From Desulfobulbaceae bacterium (GTDB taxonomy: Bacteria > Desulfobacterota > Desulfobulbia > Desulfobulbales > Desulfocapsaceae), in NCBI GenBank assembly GCA_026988015.1, contig JALSMA010000077.1, positions 20,333 through 84,332 on the forward strand: 64,000 bases of DNA, read 5' to 3'. A program made the position numbers and the translations under genes. Numbering within the stretch: position 1 is the first letter of the stretch; every line of letters begins with the position of its first letter. Positions 39,866 through 50,016 of this stretch are shown one piece after another. The notes below the pieces were generated by a model. That model was given only the letters and a program-made list of their open reading frames with translations. It had not been told where the DNA came from and did no database searches.

Positions 39866-42800
39866 CAGCTGGATTGAGCGCCTGCTCGGGCGGCCCTATT
39901 TTATTTATTCCTTTCTAACTCTTTTTCTGCTGCTGGGAGTTATTGGATACAATAATCTGGAGAGGAAACTGTTTCCGGAATCAAATTATCCGGAAATTGC
40001 AGTTGTTATCGTCCAGCCTGGCGGATCTGCCAAAACCATTGCCGCAAACATCGGTGTTCCGGTGGAAGAAGAGTTGTATACCCTTAGCAAAATTCGCAGG
40101 GTATATTCAACAACCATTGACGAAGTCAGTGTCATCAGAGCAGAATTTGAGTACAGCAAAGACCTGGAACTTGCTGCCTCTGACGTGAGCACCGCCATTG
40201 GAAAAATAAGGTCCTCCCTTCCCGCAGACATTCTCGAGCCTCAGATCCATAAAATCTCTGCAGCCACCGCCCCTGTAGTCGTCATTGCCATAAGTTCAGA
40301 CAAAGGACTCCCCCTGGAAGACATCAGGCAACTGGCTGACAACATCCTGAAGCAGAGGATTATCAAACTGCCAGGAGTAGCGAATGTTGATATCTTCGGC
40401 GGCTACAAAAAAGAGATCCAGGTCATTGTTGATAAGGAAAAACTTGACCGTCACGGCCTTGGCATCGGCCTGATACTTGCCACCCTGCAATCCAATAACA
40501 AAGACTACGCCATTGGCTTTCTCACCAACGACAAGGAACGATACCTCCTCAAGTCTCCCAGCCGGAAGGAGAGTATCGATGGCCTCAAAACAATACAGAT
40601 CACTCCCGACATCACTCTGGGTGATGTGGCAGATATCTATTTCGGCCATTACGAAAACAGTTCCGGATATTACGGAAACGGAAAAGAAGCCATTGCTGTT
40701 TCAGTACAACGTGGACTCGATGCAGATGTAGTCCGAACCATTAATGGAGTTGAAGCTGAACTTAACAAAATACAAACAGACTACCCGGAACTGAACTTCG
40801 AGATAACAGACACTCAGAAAGACACCATTGTGCAGTCCACGACCAACATGTTTGACTCACTCCGTGATGCCATCCTCATGTCAACCTTTGTGGTATTTCT
40901 CTTTCTCGCTAGTTTCAGGCAGGTTATGGTAGTCTTGGTCACTATCCCACTGGTATACGCATCCACAATTGCTCTGATGTGGCTTGTGGGGATAGAATTC
41001 AACGTGGTGACCCTCACCGGTATCATCCTGGCACTGGGACTACTCCTCGATGATGCCGTGGTGGTGATGGAAAACATTGAACGCCATTACCGTGAACTTG
41101 GATCAGAAATTCACAAAGCCGTTATTGATGGAACCAAGGAGATCATGTTTGCCGATCTGTCCGGTACCGTCACCACCATGATTGCCCTGGCACCGATACT
41201 TTTCGTTGGCGGCTACCCGCAAACCGTATTCAGGCCACTGACGTCCACTCTTCTGCTGGCCCTCACAGCATCCTACATCATTTCCATCACTGCAGTGCCC
41301 CTGCTCTCTTTGAAAATATTAACCCTGAAGACCCCCCTTCTGCTCAAATCTGAAGCCTTGTTTCATCGGATTTCGAGCAAAGTAAATGAGACTATTCAAG
41401 GTTTTTTTGCAAGTGCTGTCACAGCGGCTCTTGAAAGAAAAATCATTGCCATAACATATTTTGCAGTTCTTCTAGTACTTTTTATAATCAGCATGAAAGC
41501 TGTTATGCCTACTGTTGGCCGTGAACTGATGCCACCCATGGACACCGGTGGCGTAAAAATCAATATCACCACAGACCCCAATCTTCCCATCGCTGTAAGC
41601 CGGGATATTGTCCAACAGGCCAATAAAATCATAGCTGAAAACGGAACTTTGGACTACCTCTCTTCTGCCATTGGCAGTGAAGCCGGGGTATTAAGCATAG
41701 GAAGCGGATCTGGAACTGACCATATTGCCATCACTGCCACCTATGTTAACCGTTACGAACGTGAAGAATCTGTATGGGACATTCAGCACCGCCTCAGGCC
41801 TCTTCTTGCAGAAATTGAGCATATTAAAAGACTCGATGTTGTAGATTACGGAGCAACAGCACTGGCAAGCATCCGAGCTAACATTGATATTATGCTCACC
41901 GGTCCAGATTTTGGCGACCTGGTTCAGGCTGGTGATCTTATTGAACAGGCTCTTTACAAAACACAGGGGGTTGTCTCAGTTTCACGGACATGGGATATCG
42001 ATAAAACAGTATACAATCTTGATATAAACCATAAACAGGCCGCCCATTATGGATTAAAGCATTCTGACATCATTTCCCAGCTCCAGGTCCTTTTACGCGG
42101 CGCCCAGGTATCCACATTTCCCACAGAGAACAGTATTGATTTCGGTATCAGAGTATGGCTTCCTGAGGTACAGCGTGACCGAATAGCACTGCTTGACACC
42201 ATGCTGATGGACACCACTAAAGGGGACAGAATCCCCCTCTCTTCCCTAGCTACTGTCAGCAGAGATCTGGAGCCTGGTATCATCAATCGGGAAGGCCTCA
42301 ACTACACCCTGAATGTTTACGGTTTCAGAGAAAAGGCTGCAATCTCTCATATCATGGATAATTTTGTAGAGCAGATGAAAGGAACCAAACTCCCACAATC
42401 TGTCACTATGAAACAGGCCGGAGATATAAAGGAATTTAAAAATTCAGCTGGCAGAATGGCCAAGGCCATAGGTTTTGCTGTTATCCTGATCTTTTTCACC
42501 CTGATCACTTTCTTTGACTCGGTTAAGATCTCATTAATGATCCTTTTTTCCATCCCCCTCACCATCATAGGAGCGTCATGGACATTGTTGTCACTTGACT
42601 ATCATGTTTCAATGCCCGCCATGATGGGATTCATCCTATTGTCGGGAATCATTGTCAACAATGCAATCCTGCTGATTCATTTTGCCCAGGAAAAAATGGA
42701 CGAAGGGATGAGAAAACGTGAAGCCATGCTGGAAAGTATTCGCATTCGAACCCGTCCGGTACTCATGACTGCCTTTGCGGTGGCAGCAGGAATGCTGCCC

Positions 42801-42953
42801 GTTGCCCTGGGTTCAGCCATCGGCCTGGAACGATTGGCACCCCTTGGAGCTGTTGCCATAGGCGGGCTGCTCATAGGTACCTTCCTGACCCTTATTTTTA
42901 TCCCTCTTGGTTTTATCTGGACCATCAAAGAACAGGAGCATGTCAGTAACTGA
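39858..42953 (+). CDS. RND-family efflux permease
   Basis: About 1031 aa, IEFNVVTLTGIILALGLLLDDAVVVMENIERH, GFILLSGIIVNNAILLIHFAQEK. Confidence 0.95.
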   Translation: MNNSWIERLLGRPYFIYSFLTLFLLLGVIGYNNLERKLFPESNYPEIAVVIVQPGGSAKTIAANIGVPVEEELYTLSKIRRVYSTTIDEVSVIRAEFEYSKDLELAASDVSTAIGKIRSSLPADILEPQIHKISAATAPVVVIAISSDKGLPLEDIRQLADNILKQRIIKLPGVANVDIFGGYKKEIQVIVDKEKLDRHGLGIGLILATLQSNNKDYAIGFLTNDKERYLLKSPSRKESIDGLKTIQITPDITLGDVADIYFGHYENSSGYYGNGKEAIAVSVQRGLDADVVRTINGVEAELNKIQTDYPELNFEITDTQKDTIVQSTTNMFDSLRDAILMSTFVVFLFLASFRQVMVVLVTIPLVYASTIALMWLVGIEFNVVTLTGIILALGLLLDDAVVVMENIERHYRELGSEIHKAVIDGTKEIMFADLSGTVTTMIALAPILFVGGYPQTVFRPLTSTLLLALTASYIISITAVPLLSLKILTLKTPLLLKSEALFHRISSKVNETIQGFFASAVTAALERKIIAITYFAVLLVLFIISMKAVMPTVGRELMPPMDTGGVKINITTDPNLPIAVSRDIVQQANKIIAENGTLDYLSSAIGSEAGVLSIGSGSGTDHIAITATYVNRYEREESVWDIQHRLRPLLAEIEHIKRLDVVDYGATALASIRANIDIMLTGPDFGDLVQAGDLIEQALYKTQGVVSVSRTWDIDKTVYNLDINHKQAAHYGLKHSDIISQLQVLLRGAQVSTFPTENSIDFGIRVWLPEVQRDRIALLDTMLMDTTKGDRIPLSSLATVSRDLEPGIINREGLNYTLNVYGFREKAAISHIMDNFVEQMKGTKLPQSVTMKQAGDIKEFKNSAGRMAKAIGFAVILIFFTLITFFDSVKISLMILFSIPLTIIGASWTLLSLDYHVSMPAMMGFILLSGIIVNNAILLIHFAQEKMDEGMRKREAMLESIRIRTRPVLMTAFAVAAGMLPVALGSAIGLERLAPLGAVAIGGLLIGTFLTLIFIPLGFIWTIKEQEHVSN

Positions 42954-43173
42954 TAATCCATCCACACTTCCTGCAGCCCACTCGCTGCTGCATGAAGTAC
43001 TCCATTCCCTTGGCGCTTTTTTACGGCAATCAGAAAGTCTGCTCCTCGCACACCTGGATCGCCGTAAATTTCTTGTATTAAATAGCAATGTCAAATAGTA
43101 TTGACCAAATCACCTGACAATCACAATTCGCGACAAGCTATTGAAGTCACGCCACCCTGCCATGGAGATCAGT

Positions 43174-44142
43174 ATGAAATATTTAACAGCACTGCTTGCC
43201 ATACTCTCAATGACTACCATCCTGTTTACTGGAACAACATTCGCGAGATCCACATTTGTGACCATTGGTACTGGCGGTATCACCGGAGTCTACTATCCCA
43301 CCGGCGGTGCCATTGCTAAAATTGTCAATAAAAAGAAAGTTAAAAATGGCCTTCGCACACTGGTGGACTCCACAAGCGGTTCTGTTTTCAATGTAAATGC
43401 AATCATGGCAGGGGATCTTGAGTTTGGGGTAGTACAGTCTGATCGTCAATTTCAAGCTATAAACGGAATGGCAGAATGGAAAACCAAAGGCCCCCAGACA
43501 GACCTGCGGGCAGTGTTTTCCATCTACCCTGAAGCTGTGACCCTTGTGGCGGCAGCAGATGCAGGAATTTCAAGCAGCAAGGATCTACGAGGAAAAAAAG
43601 TGAATATTGGTAACCCGGGATCGGGACAGCGCCAAAATGCCATCGATGCCCTCACCGCAGCAGCCCTTAATTATGAAATAGATCTCACTGCAGAGTCCAT
43701 AAAGGCCTCAGAAGCAGCCGGCCTGCTGCAGGATAATCGAATTGACGCCTTCTTTTATACCGTCGGCCACCCATCCGGTGCAATCAAAGAGGCCACATCC
43801 GGGGCCCGGAAAGTTGTTATCGCAGAGATAACTGGAATTGAGGGACTCCTTGAAAAATTCCCCTACTATACCAGAACCACAATTCCCATCGCCCTCTATC
43901 CAGGTGCTCTAAACAAGCATGACGTCAAAACCTTTGGAGTAAAGGCAACTCTGGTGACTTCAGCAAAAGTTCCTGATGACATTGTTTACATTATCACCAA
44001 GGAGATCTTCGACAACTTTGAAGAGTTCAAAAAACTACATCCTGCTTACGCCCAACTCACCAAAGAAAATATGCTCACTGGACTCTCAGCCCCGATTCAT
44101 CCGGGTGCCATGAAATACTATAGGGAAGTTGGACTGAAATAG
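43174..44142 (+). CDS. TAXI-family TRAP transporter solute-binding protein
   Basis: Signal peptide, FVTIGTGGITGVYYPTGGAIAKIVN, GDLEFGVVQSD. Confidence 0.93.
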   Translation: MKYLTALLAILSMTTILFTGTTFARSTFVTIGTGGITGVYYPTGGAIAKIVNKKKVKNGLRTLVDSTSGSVFNVNAIMAGDLEFGVVQSDRQFQAINGMAEWKTKGPQTDLRAVFSIYPEAVTLVAAADAGISSSKDLRGKKVNIGNPGSGQRQNAIDALTAAALNYEIDLTAESIKASEAAGLLQDNRIDAFFYTVGHPSGAIKEATSGARKVVIAEITGIEGLLEKFPYYTRTTIPIALYPGALNKHDVKTFGVKATLVTSAKVPDDIVYIITKEIFDNFEEFKKLHPAYAQLTKENMLTGLSAPIHPGAMKYYREVGLK

Positions 44143-44204
44143 GCTTCAAACAGTAACTCATCAAAAGCATAAATTTTTTTATCAATAATCGCGGAGAGAC
44201 ATAC

Positions 44205-44513
44205 ATGACATCAGCTAAACAGGAACCTGCAATCCAGGCTATGGTCTGGTACAAAGAAGAAGACTGGGGGGCTCTTATGGAAACATTCTCAGACAGCCAC
44301 CTCCTTCCCAAAAGTTACCAGGAATGGCTCCTGCGTGCTGAAGAGATGAAGAAAAAAGTAGAAGGAGAAGGTGATCTGGTGATGAAAGTTTTTATCGATC
44401 CGGAAACTTTTCCCGCCTGGTGCAGGGAAAAAGGCAGAGAGATGGATAGCAATGCCAGAACGGAACTCGCCATTGAAATGGCAACCAGACAGAGCTTTGG
44501 CCCTAAGACCTGA
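44205..44513 (+). CDS. Hypothetical ~100-aa protein
   Basis: Intact ORF MTSAKQEPAIQAMVWYKEEDWGALMETFSDSHLLPKSYQEWLLRAEEMKKK, RBS-like ggagag upstream. Confidence 0.6.
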   Translation: MTSAKQEPAIQAMVWYKEEDWGALMETFSDSHLLPKSYQEWLLRAEEMKKKVEGEGDLVMKVFIDPETFPAWCREKGREMDSNARTELAIEMATRQSFGPKT

Positions 44514-44515
44514 TT

Positions 44516-45970
44516 TCAGATCTTCCCCTTTTCCGAAAGAATAGTATAGACGACATAATATTTATAGATATTACTCACATACTGAACAGTTTCTCTGCCA
44601 ATTTGTTTTGCGGCAACAACCTCAACATTTTTAAACCAGACATTGGGGTCTAATCCCATGTTTTTGGCCTCTTTTCGCATCCTGCTCACCTTTGCGGGTC
44701 CCGCATTGTATGCGGCAAAAGCAAAGAGTCCTTTGTCAAGTTTTGCAATGTTCTCATCCGTAAAATACCTGTCTATCATAAAGCGCAGATACTTTGTACC
44801 GGCATGAATATTGGCCTCCACATCTTCTATATTTGGTATGTTTACATTTTTATCCCTGGCAGTGGATGGTAATATCTGCATAACCCCTACTGCACCGACA
44901 CGACTTTTTGCACTCTGATTCAAACGGGATTCCTGATAAGCAAGGGCTGTGAGCATCAAATAGTTAAAGTTATACTTTTTTGCATACTTTTTAAAATATC
45001 CGACCATCTTTCTGAAGTTTTCCTGCTCCTTTTTTGAAGCAGGATTGGTGATATATCGTTTATCCTTCAAATATTTATTAAAGGCCATATTGCCAAGAAG
45101 GGTACCCTTCTTGTAAGTTTTGACAAAGTCGTTGATTACCTTCTCAAGTTGAGGACTTTCTTTTCTGAAGGCCCAACCAATCTTCCCCCCTTTGTTCACT
45201 GCAATATCCGAGTACAGTGACAGATCCCCGAGAATTCTTTGCCAGAATTCTGCCTTATGCTTATCAACAATGAGCATGGGGACAACATCTGCGGCCAACA
45301 TTTCGAGAAGATCCTCATCTTCAAGGTGCTCATCGGCTTCTGTGATTTTCACCACTTGTTTACCAACAGAACTCAGCACGGTATTAAGTTTCAACAAACT
45401 GTCATAGTAACTACTCGATTTACGAACGTAGATTTCCTTTCCGGCGAGATCAAAAATGGTCTTCAGCTCCAGTCCTTTTTTTCCTGTAACAACAATCTCC
45501 TCGACATTTTCAAAAAGAGGATTTGAGAAATCCACCTGTTCCAACCGTGTCTCAGTAATTGTCAGATTACCTATGGCAATATCACCAAAGCCCTCTGTCA
45601 GTTTAGAAAACAGTACATCCCGCTCTGTTGGAATGATAATCACATGAATTTTTAAATGTTTTGTCTTATGGCGTTTATTGATAAATTTCTCAAAACTTTT
45701 AGCTGCCTCATAAGACAAGCCCTTTTCAGTTGCACCATCAAGAAAGTAAAATGTTTTACTATACGGGACCAGAATCCTGACAATACGATCCTCAACCATC
45801 TTATCATAATCACCAATCCATTTGGTATTCTCCAGATATCCGCCCGGTTCCACGTCCGCAACAGTGCGCAATGCCCACAATGATTGTGGAAAGCAGACAC
45901 TAAACAACATCACAACCAGTATCACTTTGGTGTGTAGTGGGAGAACAGTACAATCATTATGGGCATTCAT
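44516..45970 (-). CDS. MltF-like lytic transglycosylase (SBP domain + SLT domain)
   Basis: SBP-like LTEGFGDIAIGNLTITETRLEQVDFSNPLFENVEEIVVTGKKG plus SLT YQESRLNQSAKSRVGAVGVMQILPSTA...FAAYNAGPAKV; ATG at 45970. Confidence 0.9.
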   Translation of the reverse strand: MNAHNDCTVLPLHTKVILVVMLFSVCFPQSLWALRTVADVEPGGYLENTKWIGDYDKMVEDRIVRILVPYSKTFYFLDGATEKGLSYEAAKSFEKFINKRHKTKHLKIHVIIIPTERDVLFSKLTEGFGDIAIGNLTITETRLEQVDFSNPLFENVEEIVVTGKKGLELKTIFDLAGKEIYVRKSSSYYDSLLKLNTVLSSVGKQVVKITEADEHLEDEDLLEMLAADVVPMLIVDKHKAEFWQRILGDLSLYSDIAVNKGGKIGWAFRKESPQLEKVINDFVKTYKKGTLLGNMAFNKYLKDKRYITNPASKKEQENFRKMVGYFKKYAKKYNFNYLMLTALAYQESRLNQSAKSRVGAVGVMQILPSTARDKNVNIPNIEDVEANIHAGTKYLRFMIDRYFTDENIAKLDKGLFAFAAYNAGPAKVSRMRKEAKNMGLDPNVWFKNVEVVAAKQIGRETVQYVSNIYKYYVVYTILSEKGKI

Positions 45971-45973
45971 CGT

Positions 45974-46131
45974 TGACAATCTCAAAAAAAGATCAATTGA
46001 TAGATGGTTAAGTAAAAAATTTCAGATGCGAGGCGCGTATTTTTTGTTTGATTTCGGCGTACAAGAGTACATCGTAATTTAAAAAAAAATGCAGCAACAA
46101 GGAGGTGAAGAGTTTTTACGACGCCATCAAT
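45974..46131 (-). repeat. Dispersed palindromic repeat, copy D
   Basis: Reverse complement reads attgatggcgtcgtaaaaactcttcacctccttgttgctgc...tctgaaattttttacttaaccatctatcaattgatctttttttgagattgtca. Confidence 0.85.
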
Positions 46132-46140
46132 ATTATTACT

Positions 46141-46593
46141 TCAGCAAGCCCTGACAGCCTTTCGCCAGCCATCATCCTTAAGGCGTTGAATCCTTTCCAC
46201 AGCCCAGGAATTTATGACAGTAAGGTACTCCTTGGGATCACTGTCTTTCATTGCAATAATCTTATTGCGTTCCTCTGTTATATCCGCTGTTTCACCGGGA
46301 TACATCTCCCGCCAGGTTACATATCCTTCATCAAAAACAAATTCGGGATTAACATGCGCCGGATCCATACTCAATTTAGTAATGGCAAACATCCTCACAA
46401 GATCCATATCGTACTCAATGATCCAACCCAGATCCTTGACCATCGTCTTGGCATCAAATTTTTCAGAACCGGAACAGGCGGGACAGAATAGTCTACCAAT
46501 CACCTCCTGTCCCATCACATTATCACGCAGGTGAAAGGTAGCATCTTGTTGACCACAACTACACGTTCTTTTAACTTCCTGGCACATAATCAA
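46141..46593 (-). CDS. Hypothetical zinc-ribbon-like protein
   Basis: CSCGQQDATFHLRDNVMGQEVIGRLFCPACSG. Confidence 0.65.
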   Translation of the reverse strand: MIMCQEVKRTCSCGQQDATFHLRDNVMGQEVIGRLFCPACSGSEKFDAKTMVKDLGWIIEYDMDLVRMFAITKLSMDPAHVNPEFVFDEGYVTWREMYPGETADITEERNKIIAMKDSDPKEYLTVINSWAVERIQRLKDDGWRKAVRAC

Positions 46594-46719
46594 TCTCCAT
46601 CTTAAAACATTATTCTCAACACAGGGAAACCCTGGTTACCATCTTTGATCATTACTATGCCCCTTTTGGGGAGCCTTGTAAACACAATAATGATAATTGT
46701 TATCTTTATAGATTGGATT

Positions 46720-48210
46720 CTATAACTCTGCTTCCACCCCTGAGGTAGCTTGAGAATCTGATGGAAAATCAAGATCTGCATTATCAAGTATTGAACAGGG
46801 GATTACTTTTTTGACCTTAACCCCCATTTTAGGAAAATTCTGTACCTTTGAAACAAGATTTCCACGCCCCTGGCTCAAACGCGTCATGGCACTGTCATAA
46901 CTTCCCTGAAGACTGCGCATCTGCTTGCCCATACGTTCCATGTCTTCTGTGAAAGAGCAGAATTTATCGTACAAAGAAGCAGCCCGTTCCGCAATCTCCC
47001 TTGCATTTCTACTCTGCTTCTCATGGTGCCAGATAGATTCGATGGTCCTGAGAGTAGTTAGCAGCGTAGTAGGACTGACAAGGATCACCTTTTGTTTCAT
47101 GGCCTGGACAAAGAGACTCTCATCAGCCTGGAATGCCGCTAAAAAGGCAGCTTCAACAGGCATAAACATCAGAACAAAATCAAGGCTCCTGATCTCAGAG
47201 AGAGCACTGTAGTTCTTCTCTCCAAGCTGTTTGACATGCTCTCTGATTGCTTTCACGTGAGAACGCATCCAGGTAGCACGCTGATCCTCGTCATCAGAAC
47301 TGACATACTTTTCCCAGGCAACAAATGAGACTTTCGAATCAATGATAATATCACGGCCATCAGGGAGATGTACAATTACATCCGGACGGTGATAACGGTT
47401 TTCACTGTCCCGAAAAACTGCCTGAGTCTCATATTCCACACCTTTTCGCAGAGCTGACAGTTCAAGGACCCTTTCCAGTACCAGTTCCCCCCAGGTACCC
47501 TGGAGTTGCGAATCCCCTTTCAAAGCCCTGGTGAGATTATTGGCCTCTTCACTCATTTTTTGATTCAGGCCCCTCAAGGAAACGAGTTCTCTCTGTAAAG
47601 CTGCCCGGTCGCGGGTCTCACTGTGATGGATCTCATCTATCTTCTGACGAAAGGAACGTAACTGTTCATGGAAAGGAGCGAGCAACACCGAAATCTTCTC
47701 CTGACTCTCCTTTGAGAAACGATTGCTCTTTTCCTCGAGAATGGAAGTCGCCAACTCGGAAAACTGCAGCCGTAGCTGCTCCCTGGCATCTTCAAGAAGA
47801 TCAAGTTTTTCACGGGTATGCTGCTGATCCCTCTCAATCCGGGTTTGAAGTCTGGCGTTTTCACTTCGCAGAACAGCTTCTTTTTCCAGAAGTTCAGTAA
47901 TAACTGTACCCTGCTGCCTTTTTTCCTCACTAATCTTTTCACACTGAAGACGTATGCTATCGCAGAGATTATCTGCTGCAGCTACACGATCTTGAAGAAC
48001 CTGCTTCTCATAGCCAAAAATTTCTTTCTGTCTTTGCAGAAGATCCCTTTTCTGTCTTTGAAAAATAAACCACAACACAAAAGACAGGGGTATCACTCCA
48101 CTCAGAAAACTCCATACCCCAATACTTACAAATTGGGTAAATTGACTCTGTTGCTGAAACCAGAACAAAAGCGGGTCAAAAATAGAAGTCAAAATATCTC
48201 CACCAGACAA
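46720..48210 (-). CDS. rmuC: DNA recombination protein RmuC
   Basis: N-terminal TM, coiled coil, LQGTWGELVLERVLELSALRKGVEYETQ, RPDVIVHLPDGRDIIIDSKVSF. Confidence 0.95.
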   Translation of the reverse strand: MSGGDILTSIFDPLLFWFQQQSQFTQFVSIGVWSFLSGVIPLSFVLWFIFQRQKRDLLQRQKEIFGYEKQVLQDRVAAADNLCDSIRLQCEKISEEKRQQGTVITELLEKEAVLRSENARLQTRIERDQQHTREKLDLLEDAREQLRLQFSELATSILEEKSNRFSKESQEKISVLLAPFHEQLRSFRQKIDEIHHSETRDRAALQRELVSLRGLNQKMSEEANNLTRALKGDSQLQGTWGELVLERVLELSALRKGVEYETQAVFRDSENRYHRPDVIVHLPDGRDIIIDSKVSFVAWEKYVSSDDEDQRATWMRSHVKAIREHVKQLGEKNYSALSEIRSLDFVLMFMPVEAAFLAAFQADESLFVQAMKQKVILVSPTTLLTTLRTIESIWHHEKQSRNAREIAERAASLYDKFCSFTEDMERMGKQMRSLQGSYDSAMTRLSQGRGNLVSKVQNFPKMGVKVKKVIPCSILDNADLDFPSDSQATSGVEAEL

Positions 48211-48265
48211 TCGATATTTTTAATCAGAAACAAGGTAAGAATTCCCAGACTCAAAAAAACAATAT

Positions 48266-49357
48266 TTACTCTTCAATCTTCAAAGGGATTATTCTGATTT
48301 TCACCTTCTTTTCCTCAACTCCTGCGGGTTGATTCTGCATGTTGGACTTTTCATCCGAAGGTGGTTCCACAACGGCACCCCTCTCCGGCACCGCAGTTTT
48401 TTCAGTCACAGTGGCAGGTGAACCACTGACAGATGCCTGCTGACTCACATAATACGACACAGCTCCACCCCCAATGAGAAACAGCAATACGGCAACAATC
48501 AGTCCGAACCATAACTGTTTCCGGGTTGGGCGTTCTGCATCACCTGACAAATCTCCGAGAACCTCACGGCCTGCCTTTTCAACATTTTGAGGACTCACAA
48601 GATACTTTTTATCCTGGAAGGCTATCTGAAGGGCTTTGTCACAGAGAACATTCACCAGCCTTGGTATACCACTGCTGAGCTCAAAAACCCTTACCATAGC
48701 AGCCTTTGAAAAAATTTCCTCCTGCTCTCCTCCCATGGACAGGCGATGGTGAATATATGAAAAACAGTTTTCACGATCAAAGGGGAGCAGGTGATATCTT
48801 GAGGTTATGCGCTGGCTGATTTCCGAAACGTTATCCTGGCTTAATATCTGTCGTAATTCCGGCTGCCCGATCAGCACAACTTTGAGAGGTTTTTCCTGAT
48901 CACACTCAATGTCGGTCAAAAGACGGAGCTGCTCAAAAAGCTCCAGGCTGAGATTCTGAGCCTCGTCAATGAGGAGAACCGTGTGCCTTCCCATACCGTG
49001 CGCCTTGCACAGATGCTCCCTGATCAGCTCCAGATACCACTCAGGATCCGTCTTTTTTTCAACTGTTTCAATACCAAGCTTGGCACAGATACTTTCCAGC
49101 AGCTCAACGCTGGTAAGACGAGGATTACTAATCAGTGCGACATCAGTATTTTCGGAAAGCTGGGCGATGAGACAGCGACACACGGTAGTTTTGCCAGTAC
49201 CTAAATCACCCGTGAGAAGAATGAAGCAGCTACTGCTTCCGGTACCGTACAGGAGATGGGCCAGAGCCTCCCGATGCACTTCTCCCATATAGAGAAAGCG
49301 TGGATCCCGGGTAATGGAAAAAGGCTTCTCTTTGAGTCCAAAATAGTTGGTATACAT
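48266..49357 (-). CDS. ExeA/GspA-type AAA ATPase with TM helix
   Basis: MYTNYFGLKEKPFSITRDPRFLYMGEVHREALAHLLYG, TGDLGTGKTTVCR, LLIDEAQNL. Confidence 0.88.
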   Translation of the reverse strand: MYTNYFGLKEKPFSITRDPRFLYMGEVHREALAHLLYGTGSSSCFILLTGDLGTGKTTVCRCLIAQLSENTDVALISNPRLTSVELLESICAKLGIETVEKKTDPEWYLELIREHLCKAHGMGRHTVLLIDEAQNLSLELFEQLRLLTDIECDQEKPLKVVLIGQPELRQILSQDNVSEISQRITSRYHLLPFDRENCFSYIHHRLSMGGEQEEIFSKAAMVRVFELSSGIPRLVNVLCDKALQIAFQDKKYLVSPQNVEKAGREVLGDLSGDAERPTRKQLWFGLIVAVLLFLIGGGAVSYYVSQQASVSGSPATVTEKTAVPERGAVVEPPSDEKSNMQNQPAGVEEKKVKIRIIPLKIEE

Positions 49358-49606
49358 TGGTGCCCTGGCAAAAAAGAATCGTACAAGTCAACCCGGAAGC
49401 GACTCACAAAGTTATATATTGATATTATTTACAATACATTACACCTATAAATAAAAAATGGGCAAGTTTTTTCCTCTTTCAATGCAAATTTCACATACTT
49501 TACAGATCTCAGGCAGCAACATCCTGGATAAAATGGACAATTCAGATCGAAGATCACTCTGGGTAGACACCACGACACTGACAGCGTACAACCGGGAAAA
49601 ACGTTG

Positions 49607-50005
49607 TTACAGGGAACTGAGCAGTGTCCTGACAGAGTCATCCCGGGATCCCACAGCACCGACTATCTCTCTTAACAACAGTTTGAACTGAGGATCTGGT
49701 GCCATCTCCAGGAGATCAGTCAGACTTTGCCGCATAAACTCATCCAGGGATATGCCACCTCGTTCAGCCTGTTCCATGAGGATTATTCCTTTGAGAATTT
49801 CGAGCATATCAGGTTCGTTGAGCAAAAGCACAGCGATAAACAGGTGGGCAGTATCGGGATTTCGCTTGGGGTCGGTTTCCCAGTAAACGGGAGGAAGGCA
49901 CACAAAAGCCAGCTTTTTGGTGATAGCTGCATGACACCTTCCCCGAAGAAGGGTGGGATCAGGAAGCTGTCCCAGCCTGATCCCTGAAAGCATCTCTGCA
50001 AACAT
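49607..50005 (-). CDS. Hypothetical ~132-aa protein downstream of clpA
   Basis: ORF starts 11 nt after the clpA stop, same strand, acidic helical C-terminus. Confidence 0.5.
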   Translation of the reverse strand: MFAEMLSGIRLGQLPDPTLLRGRCHAAITKKLAFVCLPPVYWETDPKRNPDTAHLFIAVLLLNEPDMLEILKGIILMEQAERGGISLDEFMRQSLTDLLEMAPDPQFKLLLREIVGAVGSRDDSVRTLLSSL

Positions 50006-50016
50006 GACAACTGCAA

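Noticed and set aside
42907-43098. Small ORF overlapping the end of the RND permease
   Set aside because: No homology recognised and mostly overlapping or weak; could be real from 42940 but unsupported.
46105-46491. 128-aa plus ORF starting MKSFYDAINI
   Set aside because: Begins in repeat copy D and then runs antisense to the zinc-ribbon gene.
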